Positions 35,343 through 48,007 of a DNA stretch of 64,000 bases are shown piece after piece. The DNA lies in contig JAJEKV010000001.1 of assembly GCA_021234155.1 (NCBI GenBank), forward strand, positions 25,779,189-25,843,188. Direction: 5' to 3'. A program made the position numbers and the translations under genes. This stretch comes from Isoetes taiwanensis (Eukaryota > Streptophyta > Lycopodiopsida > Isoetales > Isoetaceae). The notes under the pieces are model-generated. The model made no database searches. It saw only the letters and a list, made by a program, of their open reading frames with translations, and had not been told where the DNA came from. Numbering within the stretch: the first letter of the stretch is position 1; each line of letters starts with the position of its first letter.

Positions 35343-37109
35343 ATACCCATAAGCATTAATAATAAACAATTTGCGTTCAATATATTTTATTCGAGTAGCG
35401 GAGGATGCAAAGAAGCATGCACAGGTCGACATGCCGCAAAATGTGGAAGGGAAAACAGGGAAAGACGAATCCGAGAAAAATATAACAGCGGAACAAGAAC
35501 AGAGCAGGGATTGACGGCAACGGATGTGTTTAAGAGGAAGAAGTTTGATGCTAGGAAGCAAGCAAAGTACAAACATGGGATACAAAGGGGAAAAACATGA
35601 AAAAACATGAAAAAACAGGCCTACAAACAGTCAGGACATAGCTATATTACAATTACAGAGAAAGAAGGAGATGATGATCTGATCAAAGCATATGAGATAA
35701 CGAAAATTTTGATTTGGATTTCGATTCACAGTGATAAACATGGTGTCAAATCCAGAGAAAAACATACAACCCTAATTGAACAACAGGATAAAGAATGAAA
35801 AGCCCTACAATAACGAATATGAAGATGCTATGGTGTTGCAATGAAAATAGCTATAGAACAAGAAGCAGCAAGTGATGCCTGACACAACCGACTGAAGCAG
35901 CAGCCTACAATTGCCAACCAAAGATTTCTCATGCGAGATAAAAAACATGTAGAGATAGAAAAATTAAGAAGCATTGCTGAACATCCAGAGAAAAGAATGA
36001 ACTCAAAAGATTAGGTGCTACCACCACACCAAGAAAAGCATCGAGTGCCATAACGAGAAAAGCATACAACGTAACTAACATGGCAAATCTCCAATGAACA
36101 AGAGGAATGAAACTGCAACTAAGACCAGACAACTGCTGTGAGAAGATGCCGATGAGGAAGAAGGAACCCAAATAAGATATAAATAGGCTCGTCTAGATCT
36201 CCCCAAAATGGCGATCCGACGGTGTCGAATCGCATGCATTTTTGTGAAGTGGTGAAAAGTTATGTGATATTCTGCGGCAAAAAAAGTTCATCCTCAGATT
36301 GTTGTGTAGAATTGCTAGAACAGCAGAGTCATCAGCATAAATGAGGAGGTCTCAGATGAAAATGCCACAAAAATAGCACAACCAAGAAAATTTTGTTGAC
36401 CTTCAAAGTTAGAAGCCATGCTATGTGGCAAGGCACTATTGGACGAGCGGGCAGAATGTCACATAAATTGTTTTTACATACGTGTAGCACTTTTGGAGCA
36501 CGATTTTCCCTTTATCATGTGATGATCAGGATCGGGATAGGGGGGAACGGTCCATCAGGTTAAGGCGAATCATCGATAAAAAATGTTGCCCTAACGATAT
36601 AATAGTTGGGCAATTTTTTTGGATTGCCCTTCTTAACTGACAATTTGTTAGGGAAAGATTGGGTTTTGGCATCTTGACATATATTAACGAGCTTGGCCCA
36701 TTAGCAGTATTTACATTTTCCTGCTAATGGTTAAATGAGATTATTCTAAATGGTCATACATGAGAAATACATACTATGTATGAGAAGTTTATACAAAGTT
36801 CATGTGATAAAAAAACAAAGACATCAATTTCTGTGAGGATTTCTGGAAGGAAGTGGGAGGAGCAATTTTTGGGCAGTTTTGATAGTCGAAGTTTGGAGCA
36901 TCATACCTCGGCGATCCAACATCCAATTCAGGTGATTTTTACTTTACTAGAAAGATTTTCGAATAAGCTTTTTGGATGGGGTCTGATCAGGCTGAGATTC
37001 ATTTGTATGGCGTAGTTAGGATAGAAATAGTGATGATGGGTCAGTATTGACTGCGCATGTATCTTCTTCTACAGATCAAATTTTCGAGCTGGAAACCGAT
37101 CTTTCGAGG
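35343..37109. other. No gene seen
   Basis: Contains the second 130-bp repeat (36115-36245). Short frames such as 35316-35600 are lysine- and arginine-rich without motifs. Confidence 0.35.
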
Positions 37110-37573
37110 CACAATGTAACGGGCCCATGGTAGACCGCTCGAGTATTCGAGCCTTGAATGTGCCTGTGGGGCGTTCCCGAGACACCGGCATAAATGGGTA
37201 GAAGCGACTACTCATAAACGTCTAGACGGTTTTGCCCAGTTGGTTAAGGGCATGTCGGTTAGGAACGTTACAGTTGGTATCAGAGCAGGTCTCGAGTTCG
37301 AGTCTTCATGGATGCCTATATGCATGGGTAATTTGCAAAGACTTAGTAATCATTGTGACATGGTATAGCCTTGGATGCTCGAGGACGAGCATAGTTCTAG
37401 TGGGAGAGACTGTAACGGGCCCATGGTAGACCGCTCGAGTATTCGAACCTTGAATGTGCCTGTGGGGCGTTCCCGAGACACCGGCATAAATGGGTAGAAG
37501 CGACTACTCATAAACGTCTAGACGGTTTTGCCCAGTTGGTTAAGGGCATGTCGGTTAGGAACGTTACACACAA
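37110..37573 (+). mobile_element. TRIM (terminal-repeat retrotransposon in miniature), structurally complete
   Basis: Two 158-bp LTRs (37115-37272 and 37411-37568) begin TGTAAC and end GTTACA, and differ by one base that I can see (CGAGCC versus CGAACC). The 5-bp target duplication CACAA flanks the element exactly (37110-37114 and 37569-37573). The primer-binding site TGGTATCAGAGC (37275-37286) sits two bases after the left LTR and matches the initiator tRNA-Met class. A purine-rich tract (GTGGGAGAGA) ends at the right LTR. The 138-bp interior has no coding capacity, so it depends on an autonomous Ty3/gypsy-like partner. It is the youngest element in the window. Confidence 0.93.
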
Positions 37574-40500
37574 GCATCTGCAAGGGGTCCATATTTGAAA
37601 GAATTCTCAGATGGGTGGTTTCAAGCTTATACCAGGGGACGTTTTGTGGCTCTGTAGATTAGTATTAATTATTTTGTGATCATATGAAAAGATATAAATT
37701 GATTGTGAAATTTACAAGGACTAAATTTGTTCTATCATCATACTGGATATACTGGCTTTGGATGCAAATATAGGTTTTTAAAGCTTGGACGTATTAATAA
37801 GAGTTATAGGCTACACAAGAACTGAGGCATGTAAGTATCTGGTGGCAGATGAATTTGATTGCAAATTATTGTGGATCACCGACAGATCTTGAAAACAACC
37901 GAAATTATGCAACGATCTAAGGAATAGATTTGCATGGAGAGAGCATATCAATGCTATCTGTTAGGAGATTCTGGATGGGAGAGGAACCAAGAGATGGAAT
38001 GGAATCAAGAATGGATAATTCTCAAGAGTATGGTAGAAGATGGAGCTAAATTGGGCTAGTCTGACTGGGGTTTAAATCAGCTAGGTGCTGTCGAAATTGG
38101 CTAGAGTTGGCCAAAATTATGCTAGAAGGGTTGGAATTGACCAAGAGTAGTTACGAGAACAAAAGCAGGGATAATTGAGGCAGTGGCCTTGTGTACAGCA
38201 AAGGTTCTTGTGAGACGGGATTGAGGAAATAATTATTGAAGAAGAAGACTTGAAGTTGTAAAGAGCTTATAATTAACTATTACAAGAAATTTATCGCCGG
38301 GGTCTTGGTTTGAAAAATGTGTGCAAAGTTAGAACAATATTGTGTTCTACCTCCTAGACATTTTCTCTGTGACTCACTTATTGGTTTGAAAATGTGTGCA
38401 AAGTTAGAACAACATTGTGTTCTACCTTCTAAACAATTTCTCAAATTGCAATCTGATGTGAATGTTCTCCACGTCAAATGTTTTACATTCACGCAGATTT
38501 GGCATCCCACAATCAAATCATGAGGCTTATCACATTGTCCAAGCATCCAAAATGGTATTATGCCAAATGTTCTAATCACTGAAAAAAAAAATTAGTACGT
38601 TTTAACTGTTGTGTAATTAATAAGAACTAGAAATTGAAACTATTGTGTAATAATTATAAAATATGTAGAAGTGCAACAAATAATGATTATTTCACAATGC
38701 ATATAACAACAGTAAACTAGAAACTTTAGAACATAAGTGCTGCTTTTCTCAAATTTTGCCATTTGGTCATAACCCTATGCTTAAGCAAGGCGATGGACTT
38801 GCAATGAAGCAAGGCCATGAAGTTGCAATCATGGAAGTGAACTACATTACATGCATCAAACCCCTGAGCCATCTAAAATTGCCAACGTCCAAATAAGACA
38901 CAGTTTGATCGTTGGGCTGATGTGATTTTAGGTAAGATTTTGAAAATCTTAGTCTATACGTGCAATTCATCTAAACCCCATGGTTAAAAGCTGCACAACA
39001 ATGGACCTGGAGGTATATGCCTTGCGCCTTGATGAAGTTTAGTCATCATATTGTTGAGATTAATGTACAATTTTTATGTTTGTGGTTAACCTTGCCTCAG
39101 CAAGCAAGACACACAAAGGAACACGCACAACGACTCTCTTCCACTGGACTGAAGATCAATCCCTCTTCTCTTCATCCATATTTTGGGTCATGTTATTGCT
39201 GGAAATGCTCTTCGGACCTTCTATTTTTGTAGATTGCATGGACACAAGGAACACACAAAAGATTTCGTTCAAACAAGAGGGCAAATATTGGGCTCAATTT
39301 TCTTTCTAAAATTACCTATCAATATTTTTTGATGCAGATTCGTCTCTGCATCGGTCGTTTACCTTACTTGTGATGCACAAAATACTTTGCTTTTGCCATA
39401 AGCGGATCAGATTTATGGTGCTCGTTACTCTGCACTTTCTTTCTTGACATTTTTTTGGAGTTCTAAGTCCAACTGGTTGCAGAGCAAAAATTGCGTTCTA
39501 AATCCATGAAGGCCCCAGATGTGTCGTGCTCCCATTATGCAGCCTCGGCAGGAACTCATTATGCAGGCTCGGCATGATCCTTATGCAGCCTCGTCCGTAA
39601 GAAATTCAAGGGTCGATAGTCCAGGCCGATTGAAGAAGCTTTTGCGAAATAAAGCTCACAACTGCCGCATCTGCGATTGATTGCTCTTCTTCAATTTTTG
39701 ATGCCCTAAGAAAACATGTGAGAAGAAACGGAAAATAAAAAACATCATTGTATCTCATTCAAGCTGTCCACACACAACGGATGTTCAGCATCCTGACCAG
39801 CTGAGAAGTATGGTAATGGAGAAGAGCTTCTCCCTGCTGCCCGTCATCACCAACAGCCAGGGTGTCGACTTCTGCCAGGAGATAACCCCAATGCCCTAGA
39901 GACATTATCAGTCCATTTTGTTCAACTTTAAGCCCAGCTTAAATCAACTCTATGGACTAATATCATGTACATGGTATATTTTCAACTTGTAAAGCGTATT
40001 AACATGCTATCTCTTACATTCTTTTCAGGAAGAACCATGAGTACTCTACGACCTATGTTGTGGTTACATAATCTATTCCATTTCTGTGGAACAAAGCATC
40101 AACTTGTGGATCAATAGAGCGCCCGTACACCCTATTTACACGCTCTTACCTAATTGAAAGTAACCTAAACGGTGATTTTCTTGATGCCACAATCCTTACT
40201 TGATTGCATCAACTCATCAAGCAATCATTCTAGGCGTAGACCAAAGTTTGGTCCAGTTCTCACAATAGTGCACCTAGTGCAACACACAATAGAACCTTCC
40301 AATCTCGACTCTCAGAGTCGATTGATTGTTTTGAAGAAAAACGAAGGAACTATAGACAAATCAAAGGTCTATCTTGTCTGATCCCCACATAAAGCAAAGT
40401 CCTCCTGATGTTAGACTCAAGAATGTCCACAAAACCTTTGGGGTAATAACTAAAATGATTACACATTCTTAAGTAGCTCCAATGGACTTTTATGCTACAG

Positions 40501-41435
40501 ACCCATCCATCTCTTAACATCCCAGATGTTAAGCTAGGAATATCGAGTATCAATATGGCTGGCGTCAATTGCACAGTCCATACGGGAACATTGCGATCAT
40601 TACCAATTCCCGGGGTCCTAATGGAAGCTCTACTTCCAAAATATAGTTTTTAAACTGCTAAGTCCTAATACATACTAGTCCCTAAAACTCCCACGGAATT
40701 AGAGCCCTAGTACCACGTAGACCAGTATGAAGTCCACCTCAACAATTCCCAATTATTGTGAACTTTTAGCACGGACCCTAGGCGGTGCTCTATTGACTCT
40801 TCAAATCAATAATAACATAGTCGTTACCAATTCCCTTCAAGGATTTGGTTAAGCCCTAACATGCAACTGCAGAACCACAATACCGAGTATTTTCCAAAAA
40901 GGCACTCCATTTCCTTTTATTTTGCTAGCCTGGATAGCAAGCCTGGGCAATGGTCCTATGTTATCAACTTATACTAAGATAATGGTGATATGTAGACCCC
41001 TTGCAGTACCCCGGTACTGCTATCAAGCACCCCTAACCTTGTTAATTACTAGTCCAACTAGTAAAGGGGTATTGGGTCCAAAAGTTATCAAGTTAATAAT
41101 TTAATATAAGGTTACATAAGAGTATCGAAATCAATCATCATGAACTAAAATTCACCATGCCATAACCAATTCCATGAATTAAATTCAAGCAAGCATGATC
41201 CTAGATCATGACAAGACATATAAAAGCAATGGAGCTTTTAAGTCGTATTTAATTAAAGTGGGACAAATCTTGAATTTTGGGACTCGGACTGAAAATGGGA
41301 CTCACACACCAAAAAGGAAATTTCGGAATTGATTGCTTGAATAGAATTACACATGACACACAAAGAATTGGGTTACTTGTTTTCCTCATAAGTTTTACAA
41401 ACCACTAGTTGAGAAAGTTTTCAGACTTCTCAATA
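37574..41435. other. No supported gene; scattered repeats
   Basis: A 76-bp tandem duplication lies at 38305-38456 (TTGGTTTGAAAA, TGTGTGCAAAGTTAGAACAA). Sequence around 39.9-41.1 kb has the feel of an LTR region, but I found no matching partner. A 22-bp piece at about 41250 (TTTAATTAAAGTGGGA core) reappears inverted at about 61390. Confidence 0.35.
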
Positions 41436-44400
41436 TTATCTACCCTCATACAATGATAAAGCATGGAGGTTGCTCATGGCCTTGTCCATCTCCCTTCTTG
41501 GGATCTTGTGTGTGTTGTCCTTCGCAATGTGAGAACTTGGATATGACCATACCACACACTCCATCAATTCCCTCCTTTGAGGGTCAGCATAATTTGCCCT
41601 CCACTTCTTCTCCCCCAAAGATTGGTGTATTGCTCCTTCAAGTTGCCCTTCTTGTGTCTCCCAATGGGCTCCCAATATTGAATTTGGAATCCCGGACGCA
41701 ACTCCTCTCCATCAGGCATAGTGGTGGTTACATCAGAGAGTGCCACCCCTAACCATATTGGACAGTCCTCATCATCAGGCCTTACTAGCACAAAGTATCC
41801 TTCCTTGATGTCCTCAAAGGGATCCCACTCGGGGAAGATCAAACCACTTCTGGCTTTGAGGCCTTACTTCCCACAAACCACTTGGAACCCTTGTTGGGAC
41901 CCGTGTGAGCATTCTTAGGCGTGCTTGCACCTTGAGAACCCTCCCATCTTGACTCGGCAAGAACCCGTCTCTTAGCTCCCTCCCACATGGTCATTCGGGT
42001 TTCTAAGCATGTCACAACTTTCTCCCAGTACTTGATTAGGGAGTCCATTTGATTTTTCTTAAGAGTGGAGGTGTGCTTTCCATTTCGAACATCATCCCAG
42101 TGCGTTATGTAATCCTTGATGCCCTTCACTAGTTGGCTAGAGTCTTTGACTGTCTTGAAGGGAGGTAGTGGTTTTGGCTGCCCTTTAGGAATGAGAACTT
42201 CACCAGCAAAGATCCCTTTGCCACAACTTCGATACCTTGTGCAGGGGCATCCACAACTTGTCACCTGGTCTCCACTTATATTGCATGATTGGTATTCCAT
42301 CCCTAACCCAAAACTTGAACTGAAGTGGCTTTGTGTGTCTGTCAACTGGTCCTTACCATCTAGCAAGTATCCCTCTACAAATGATTTCCAATCTGCAACC
42401 TCATCCATCAAGAAAGCCATTGGGTTGGGGTCAATGCAGCTCTCAAACACATCCATTAGTTCAGGGAGAGTGGTCACGTTTTCTCTCTTGAGCTTGGTGG
42501 AGAAAGTTCAAAAGAATCCATCTATATCATCATCGTATGCCCAACCATCATGAATCCCACTTTGACAACTTTGAATACTCCAAGCTGGCATCCAAGTATG
42601 ACATTGCCCCAAACATCCATCTATTCTTGTTTTCTTTCCAACAGTTGTCCAACTCCCGAACACATAGCTCCTCGGTGATTTCTCAAGTAAGGGGAAATCA
42701 TCCCAAGTCCTCCTTGATTCACTAGACACCTTGGATGTGAGGTTTTTATCGCCTTTGGTAACAAAGCGGTTGATCATCCATCAAAGCCTCAAAAATGGGT
42801 CTTTGAGGGGAATACCTCCTCCCTTCTATCGATCCTTTCTCTAGTGTTCTCGGGCACTTGAAAATAGAGCTCACATGGAAGTTTGGATCATCTCTCCATA
42901 GATCAAGCACAAAATGACCATATGTTCCAGTTCCATGACCATGTGTTAATACACCCGCCAGACTTACTTTCATCCGAAAAGCGTTTTGACAACGCTTGGG
43001 TAAAGGATCTAGCTTTGGCAAGAAAGTCTTGTGTTGGTCCATCTTATCATGAATTATACACAAAAATTTGTCCGGTACGCATCTCGAGAAAATGTTCTCC
43101 ACTTTGCCAATACAACTGTCTACATGATATTTGGTCCCTTTGGTGATCTGCAAATTGCTCCCTAATTGCCATTCTTTCTTTCTCTATTGCAGTTGATGCA
43201 AGTGTATCCTTGAGTTGAATGCAAGTGTTGCACTTTGAGAATGGCATGTGTTGTAGGACACTCACGTCCCGAGAAGTGAGTGCTCCATAACTTGCTGAAA
43301 TGTGATTGAGAAAGAGGCCTACCTCCAAGAGTTTCGGGATGGAGTTGACCTCTTTAAGGCACTCCTTTTGGATATAGTGTTGTGGCAACACTCTTTGCAC
43401 CACTCGCACACCGTGCTCGTTCACCTTCGACTTGTGGGGCATAGATTGAGACATGTATCTCACAAAGCTCTCGAAGACTGCAATGGCCTTGAGAGTATTT
43501 GCTCTAGGTTTTCAAAGTGAGTGCATTACCATGTTGGAACAAAGCGTGCCCTTTTCTAACCTGCTCCCCAAAGATCGTAAAATGAAGACTTGCTCACCCC
43601 AAGAATCCATCTCAATGCTCTCATATATACCTTCATGCCCCTCAATTGATATAGTAGCCTTCCTGTGTTTTCATCATAGCTGGAATTCCTACACAAGGAG
43701 TAAATGAAATTAATCCTATCTTTTTGAAGTTGTCCAATGTATTGGGACCTTATCTGCACGAGGTCATCCACATTGTACTGCTCTGTGCAATCTAGGTTGC
43801 AACACTCTTGACCCCTAATTGCCTCTAGGTTTTCTTTGGTTGGTGCCATACTTTCCACCCTTTCTAAATATTTGTCACTTCTAGGCCTCTTGGGCACCCT
43901 TGGCTGCCTTTTTATGAAAAACATAGCGTCTCTTCCTTGTGATCAAAGGATGCTCATCGACCACCAAATCTTCCACATGGTCTTGGGTGGGCCTTGGGGT
44001 GTGTAGTTCAAGAGGGCATTCTAGAGTATCACCATTCTTGTGTGTAATATATCTAATTGGCCATCTCAACTGAGCTTGGGACTCCAAAGCAGCCACGAGC
44101 ACACAATGCAATCACTTTGGAGCTTCCACAGGACATGATTGTATCAACCGATAAGAAGCTTCACAATGCCAACTCAAGATGTTCATCTCCCAGCCTTTCA
44201 TCATTCACACTATCAAATGGATCAACTGCAGTTATTATGCCCTCTGCAAATACCGTCTGGCTGCAAGGGTGCAACAAAAGGCAACCCATCTTCCTCCATT
44301 GGAGCCTAGGGCAATGCTCTCTGCTGGACTTCCTTGGCTCCATTTTACTCCTCTCACATGCTCCCTGAATGAAAAAGCTCACATTAAAACCATATAGCCC
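41436..44400 (-). pseudogene. Decayed transposase of a D-G/K-MDQ-K type DNA transposon family
   Basis: Minus-strand pieces in shifting frames follow a consistent order. First EGIITAVDPFDSVNDERLG and RWPIRYITHKNG (near 44.2 and 44.05 kb). Next a cysteine pair, ECCNLDCTEQY, with IRSQYIGQLQKDRINFIYSL and RWILGVSKSSFYDLW (43.6-43.85 kb). Then SKCNTCIQLKDTLAS (43.25 kb), then IIHDKMDQHKTFLPKL (43.04 kb) with FRMKVSLAGVLTHGHGTGTY, which looks like the first catalytic Asp region. The C-terminal part includes GYFVLVRPDDEDCPIWLGVA (41.8 kb), resembling a BAH or Tudor-like reader. Invertebrate and early-plant proteins of this arrangement (I believe those labelled DUF7869) are transposon-associated. Frame changes at about 43.5, 43.1, 42.75, 42.5 and 41.84 kb make it non-functional. 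TIRs were not identified. Confidence 0.5.
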
Positions 44401-44640
44401 CAAACACCACAAATATGACCATATGAACCATATAAAACCATACAAACATATTAAATATAACCATATTAAATCATACAACCATATTAACTAAAATCATATA
44501 ACCATATTAAAGCATACAACCATACTCATTCTAAACCATATGTAAACATTGTAACCATATATAACCATTGAAACTATTCAACCATTGAAACCATATTAAA
44601 TACATAAGATAACATATATAAACATATAACATAACCTTTC
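44390..44640. repeat. ACCATAT-rich low-complexity stretch
   Basis: Irregular repeats of AACCATATTAAA and CATACAACCATA fill this segment, next to the transposase pseudogene start. Confidence 0.7.
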
Positions 44641-44920
44641 ATATCTTGTCATGGCCACGTGGCGCCTCTTCAGAGGCTGAAAGCGTGGCCATGTCAGCAA
44701 TCCGCACTGCCACGTCATGGAGGGCATGGCCCACACGTGACAGAAGTTTATTATTGCACTTTTACGAGGTTCGAGGGTGCAGCCAGAATTAACTGCACCC
44801 TCTTCCTCTCCCCCCCCGACCATTCTTCCTCCCCTGTTTTCTCTGATCACTCTGTTTTCCTCAAGCGCCCGCTTTTCCGATCAGGCGCTCGATCGAACCG
44901 AGCGATTCCAAGGCCATCTT

Positions 44921-45384
44921 ATGACAGCAGCTTGGTCGACGGATCAGGACGCTTCCAGCGCCGAAGTTCTCGCGCAGATTGAGTGTTCGAGCGGGCGTTA
45001 CCGCCTGAGAAGAAAGTGAGCCCCTTTTAGTCTTTGCTTTTAGTTTTCTCAGAAGTCCTTTCTTCATTTTTTACTTATATTACTGTTGTTAGAGGCTCTT
45101 ATAATCCACGATACAATTCTGGCCCGACAAATCCTTATTCACGCTTTGCGAACGACTATACCCACATGGAAGCCTCCTCCTCATCCAGCAAATCTTCCAG
45201 GTATGTTTTTGTAATATCATACCCTTTTTAATCTCATTTCTCTGTACTGTTCTCCACTGTTCTCTGTTTTCTCATTAATCTCACTAATCTCTCTGTTATC
45301 TGTTTTCCCTTTGTATTGTTTTCTGTTTTTGTTATCTTTTTCTTGCTTGTGGTTGAATTGAATACATTGTACAGGCACAAGTGA
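44921..45384 (+). CDS. Possible three-exon small gene, 70 residues
   Basis: Exon 1 (44921-45015) reads MTAAWSTDQDASSAEVLAQI to YRLRRK and ends at a GTGAGC donor. Exon 2 (45093-45200) follows TTGTTAG and reads GSYNPRYNSGPTNPYSRFAN, a Tyr/Asn/Pro-rich stretch, then MEASSSSSKSS before GTATGT. Exon 3 (45375-45384), after TTGTACAG, adds RHK and TGA. All three junctions keep phase. The composition suggests a disordered protein. No family is recognised, and exon 3 may be longer under other splicing. Confidence 0.3.
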
Positions 45385-45629
45385 GAATAGTGGTTAGAGT
45401 AGTAGCAAGCAACCGAGATAGAAATCATCATAGGCGGTGTTAGGAAGTAAGATATTGCGAGCATTAACAGAACATAACTAGGAATGTCTTTCTCCCAAAG
45501 AAGAACTAAGAATAGGAATTGCTTCCACGAATCTCCATTTCTAACTCAAAGCAAATCCACTTGCGGGGAGACATGCGAGAATGGAGTGGCGAGTTGAGAA
45601 TATTTCAGCTTGCCAGCGAGAAGTATGAG

Positions 45630-47100
45630 GCCTTCTTCTCACTCGCGAAGTCGAGAACTTCTCGACTTTCGAGGCGAGAAGAGGGAGTGTACACTACGGA
45701 CTGTTGGCGGTTGAGGGATTCTCGACTTCGCGATTCGGATTGCATTGACTACCCAATGTCTTCACATTCTTTAGAAGCTGCTGCGCCTTCTCGACTTCGT
45801 GAGTCGGAATTTGATATCCCGCCAATGGCCCTTTGTGCGTCGCGGGTGCCTCCACCCACAGAGCCACTCCCTTGAACCATGCTCATCGAATATTGGCGAG
45901 GACTGCTCGACTGGGTGGAGGCCTCGGCGACCAACCCACGAAGGTGCTGGCGGCTTTCTCGACTTCGCGAGTCGAGAAAAACCAGCTCTAGTGCACTCTA
46001 GAGCTGGCTTTGCTGACAGTTAACCACTCTCCTTCTATCTTCCTCGGACATTGCGAAGGGAAGTGGTTTTCACTGTCTGCAGGCCAACTCTTAGCAACCC
46101 AATTCTCCCTCATTGTGTGGTCAGCAGATGGCCTCTACCCAATCAAAGACCGCTCCTTGAACCATCTTCGCCGAATATTGCGAAGGGATGGGCTCACGAT
46201 TGGGTGGAGGCCCTACGCCACTAACCACAGAGTTGCTGGCAGCTTTTCTCGACTGTGTGAGTCGGAAAACGCAGCTCTAGTGCACTCTAGAAGCTGACTG
46301 CAGGGGCGATCTTAACAACTCTCCTTCTATCTTCCTCGGACATTGCGAAGGGAAGTTGTTTTGACTGTCTGCAGGCCAACTCTTAGCAACCCAATTCTCC
46401 TGTTTGTGGTCGCAGTGGCCTCTACCCAATCAAAGACAGAGCTTGCTGTATGCATTCTCGGCTCGCGAGTCAGGAATGCCTTACCCAACCGGCACTCCAT
46501 GTGTACCATCCGGAGTTCTCGATGGCTAAGGCATTCTCGACTTGCGAGTCGAGAATGTAGACATTCTGAAAACCAACGATCGCATTCTCGACTGCTAGTC
46601 GAGAATCCTCCTAACCAAATTCTCACGTATTGTGGTCGGATGGCCTCTACCCGGTCGAGCCCCTCCCCTTCGGCGAATGCTGAAGCGGGGAGGGGCTCGA
46701 CCGGTGGAGAGCATCTGCAACAACCATTGGGGAAACCATAAACTGCTGTGCGCATTCTGCGCCTCATGGTCGAGAATCCCTTAGCCAGCCAATTCTCCTG
46801 TGTATGGTAGCAGTGGCCTCGACCCAGTCAGAGTCACTCTCCTTCGAACCATCTTCGTCGAATATTGCGAAGGGGAGGGGCTCGGACTGGGTGGAGGCCT
46901 CTACAACTAACCACAGGGTAACCACAGAGAGCAAGCCAAGGCTTGCATTCTCCACAACTACTGCACTTTGTATTCTCCTGTTTTTAGTCCCAAGTGCCTC
47001 TAGCCCATGCTCGAAGCCACTCTCCTTCGAACCATCTTCCTCGAATATTGCGAAGAGGAGTGGTTCGGACAGGGTGGAGGCCCCTCCGACTAACTACAAG
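45630..47100. repeat. Array of related foldback hairpins with palindromic spacers
   Basis: At least seven inverted-repeat hairpins of 48-90 nt share a loop like TCGAATATTGCGAAG: about 45847-45923, 46021-46068, 46130-46212, 46313-46361, 46645-46711, 46815-46900 and 46995-47083. Arms vary together: CCACTCTCC pairs with GGGAAGTGG, CAACTCTCC with GGGAAGTTG. The 46645-46711 hairpin has an 18-bp near-perfect stem (CGGTCGAGCCCCTCCCC). Between them lie variants of the CTCGACTCGCGAGTCGAG palindrome (45718, 45787, 45955, 46235, 46453, 46532, 46582) and CAGCTCTAGTGCACTCTAGA segments. Frames read across it are by-products of the repeats. Confidence 0.75.
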
Positions 47101-47218
47101 AGGATGCATTTGAACCGCATCTCCTGGGCCTTAGACCTAGCCTGATCTATGTACAACATTCCAAGAAAACACTCCATAAAAAAGACACCTAAAACGGAGC
47201 TGTTCTATAACCCCGAAC

Positions 47219-47300
47219 CATTGTTTCCTTGCCGAGCTTCTCTCAACCGAGAGAGTAAATCATCTCTCGAAGCTGAAAAATGCTGGACAAGGAAACAATG
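47219..47300. repeat. 82-nt foldback hairpin
   Basis: Outer arms CATTGTTTCCTTG and CAAGGAAACAATG pair perfectly over 13 bp. An inner pair, AGCTTC/GAAGCT with CTCTC/GAGAG, extends the structure. It has pre-miRNA-like size, but no mature product can be assigned. 47301-48007 holds no confident gene; a minus-strand frame at 47390-47665 lacks motifs. Confidence 0.55.
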
Positions 47301-48007
47301 AATCCGTCGAAATTTATCGGCAGGTTCCATTATTTAAACACGACGGGCGGCATGTTCTACAAGCGAAATAACATAGGCATCTCTGAAACTCACCTCTTCA
47401 CCCGGTAATTCCTTGGGCCATTTGTATCACGGGATCCCGCCTCACCTAGAGTCTTTGCTTCTTCCGTTTGGGTCTCATCAAGAGTGTATTCAGCATCTAA
47501 TACTTGTATCAACTGCGATTCTCGCGCGTATCCCCGCTCCATGGCGCCCGCGTAGTAGAGTTCCGGTGTCGGCGGCTCCTCTCCGCTTCCTACCTTAGCT
47601 CCGTGCTCATCGATCAAATCAATCGCTTGCAATAGGGCGCCAGCGGTCAGGAAAAACACACACATGCAAAGGCCATTAGCAGCTTACCGCGTCGCGGCGC
47701 CATTCCGGAAGTCGCTTACAGTCGATGCTCCCCTCCGAACTCGAGGTCGCCAATGCCGCAGTGAAGATAAACTACGCTCCGCTCACTAAGTCCCTTGATG
47801 TGATTAAATTTCGAAATATTGTTTGGGCGGGCTAAAGCCGACCGTGCTGTACCCTTAGCCCGCTTTTTTTTCATAAATGATTGCATGTCCTTAAATTCAA
47901 ACTAAAGAACACGCCCGATCTTTTTTACATGCAGTCCTAAAACTCACAACGCGCGGAGGAAACTTAATTTACAGAGGGGTCCGAAGAGGATGAGAGGGCA
48001 TACAGAC

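Noticed and set aside
46327-46767. Long overlapping frames on both strands in the hairpin array
   Set aside because: They arise because inverted repeats keep both strands open. No domain signal, and the arms explain the similarity between strands.
47827-47872. GCGGGCTAA hairpin followed by a T run looks like a bacterial terminator
   Set aside because: The surroundings are plant introns and repeats; an isolated hairpin plus T run is not evidence for bacterial DNA.
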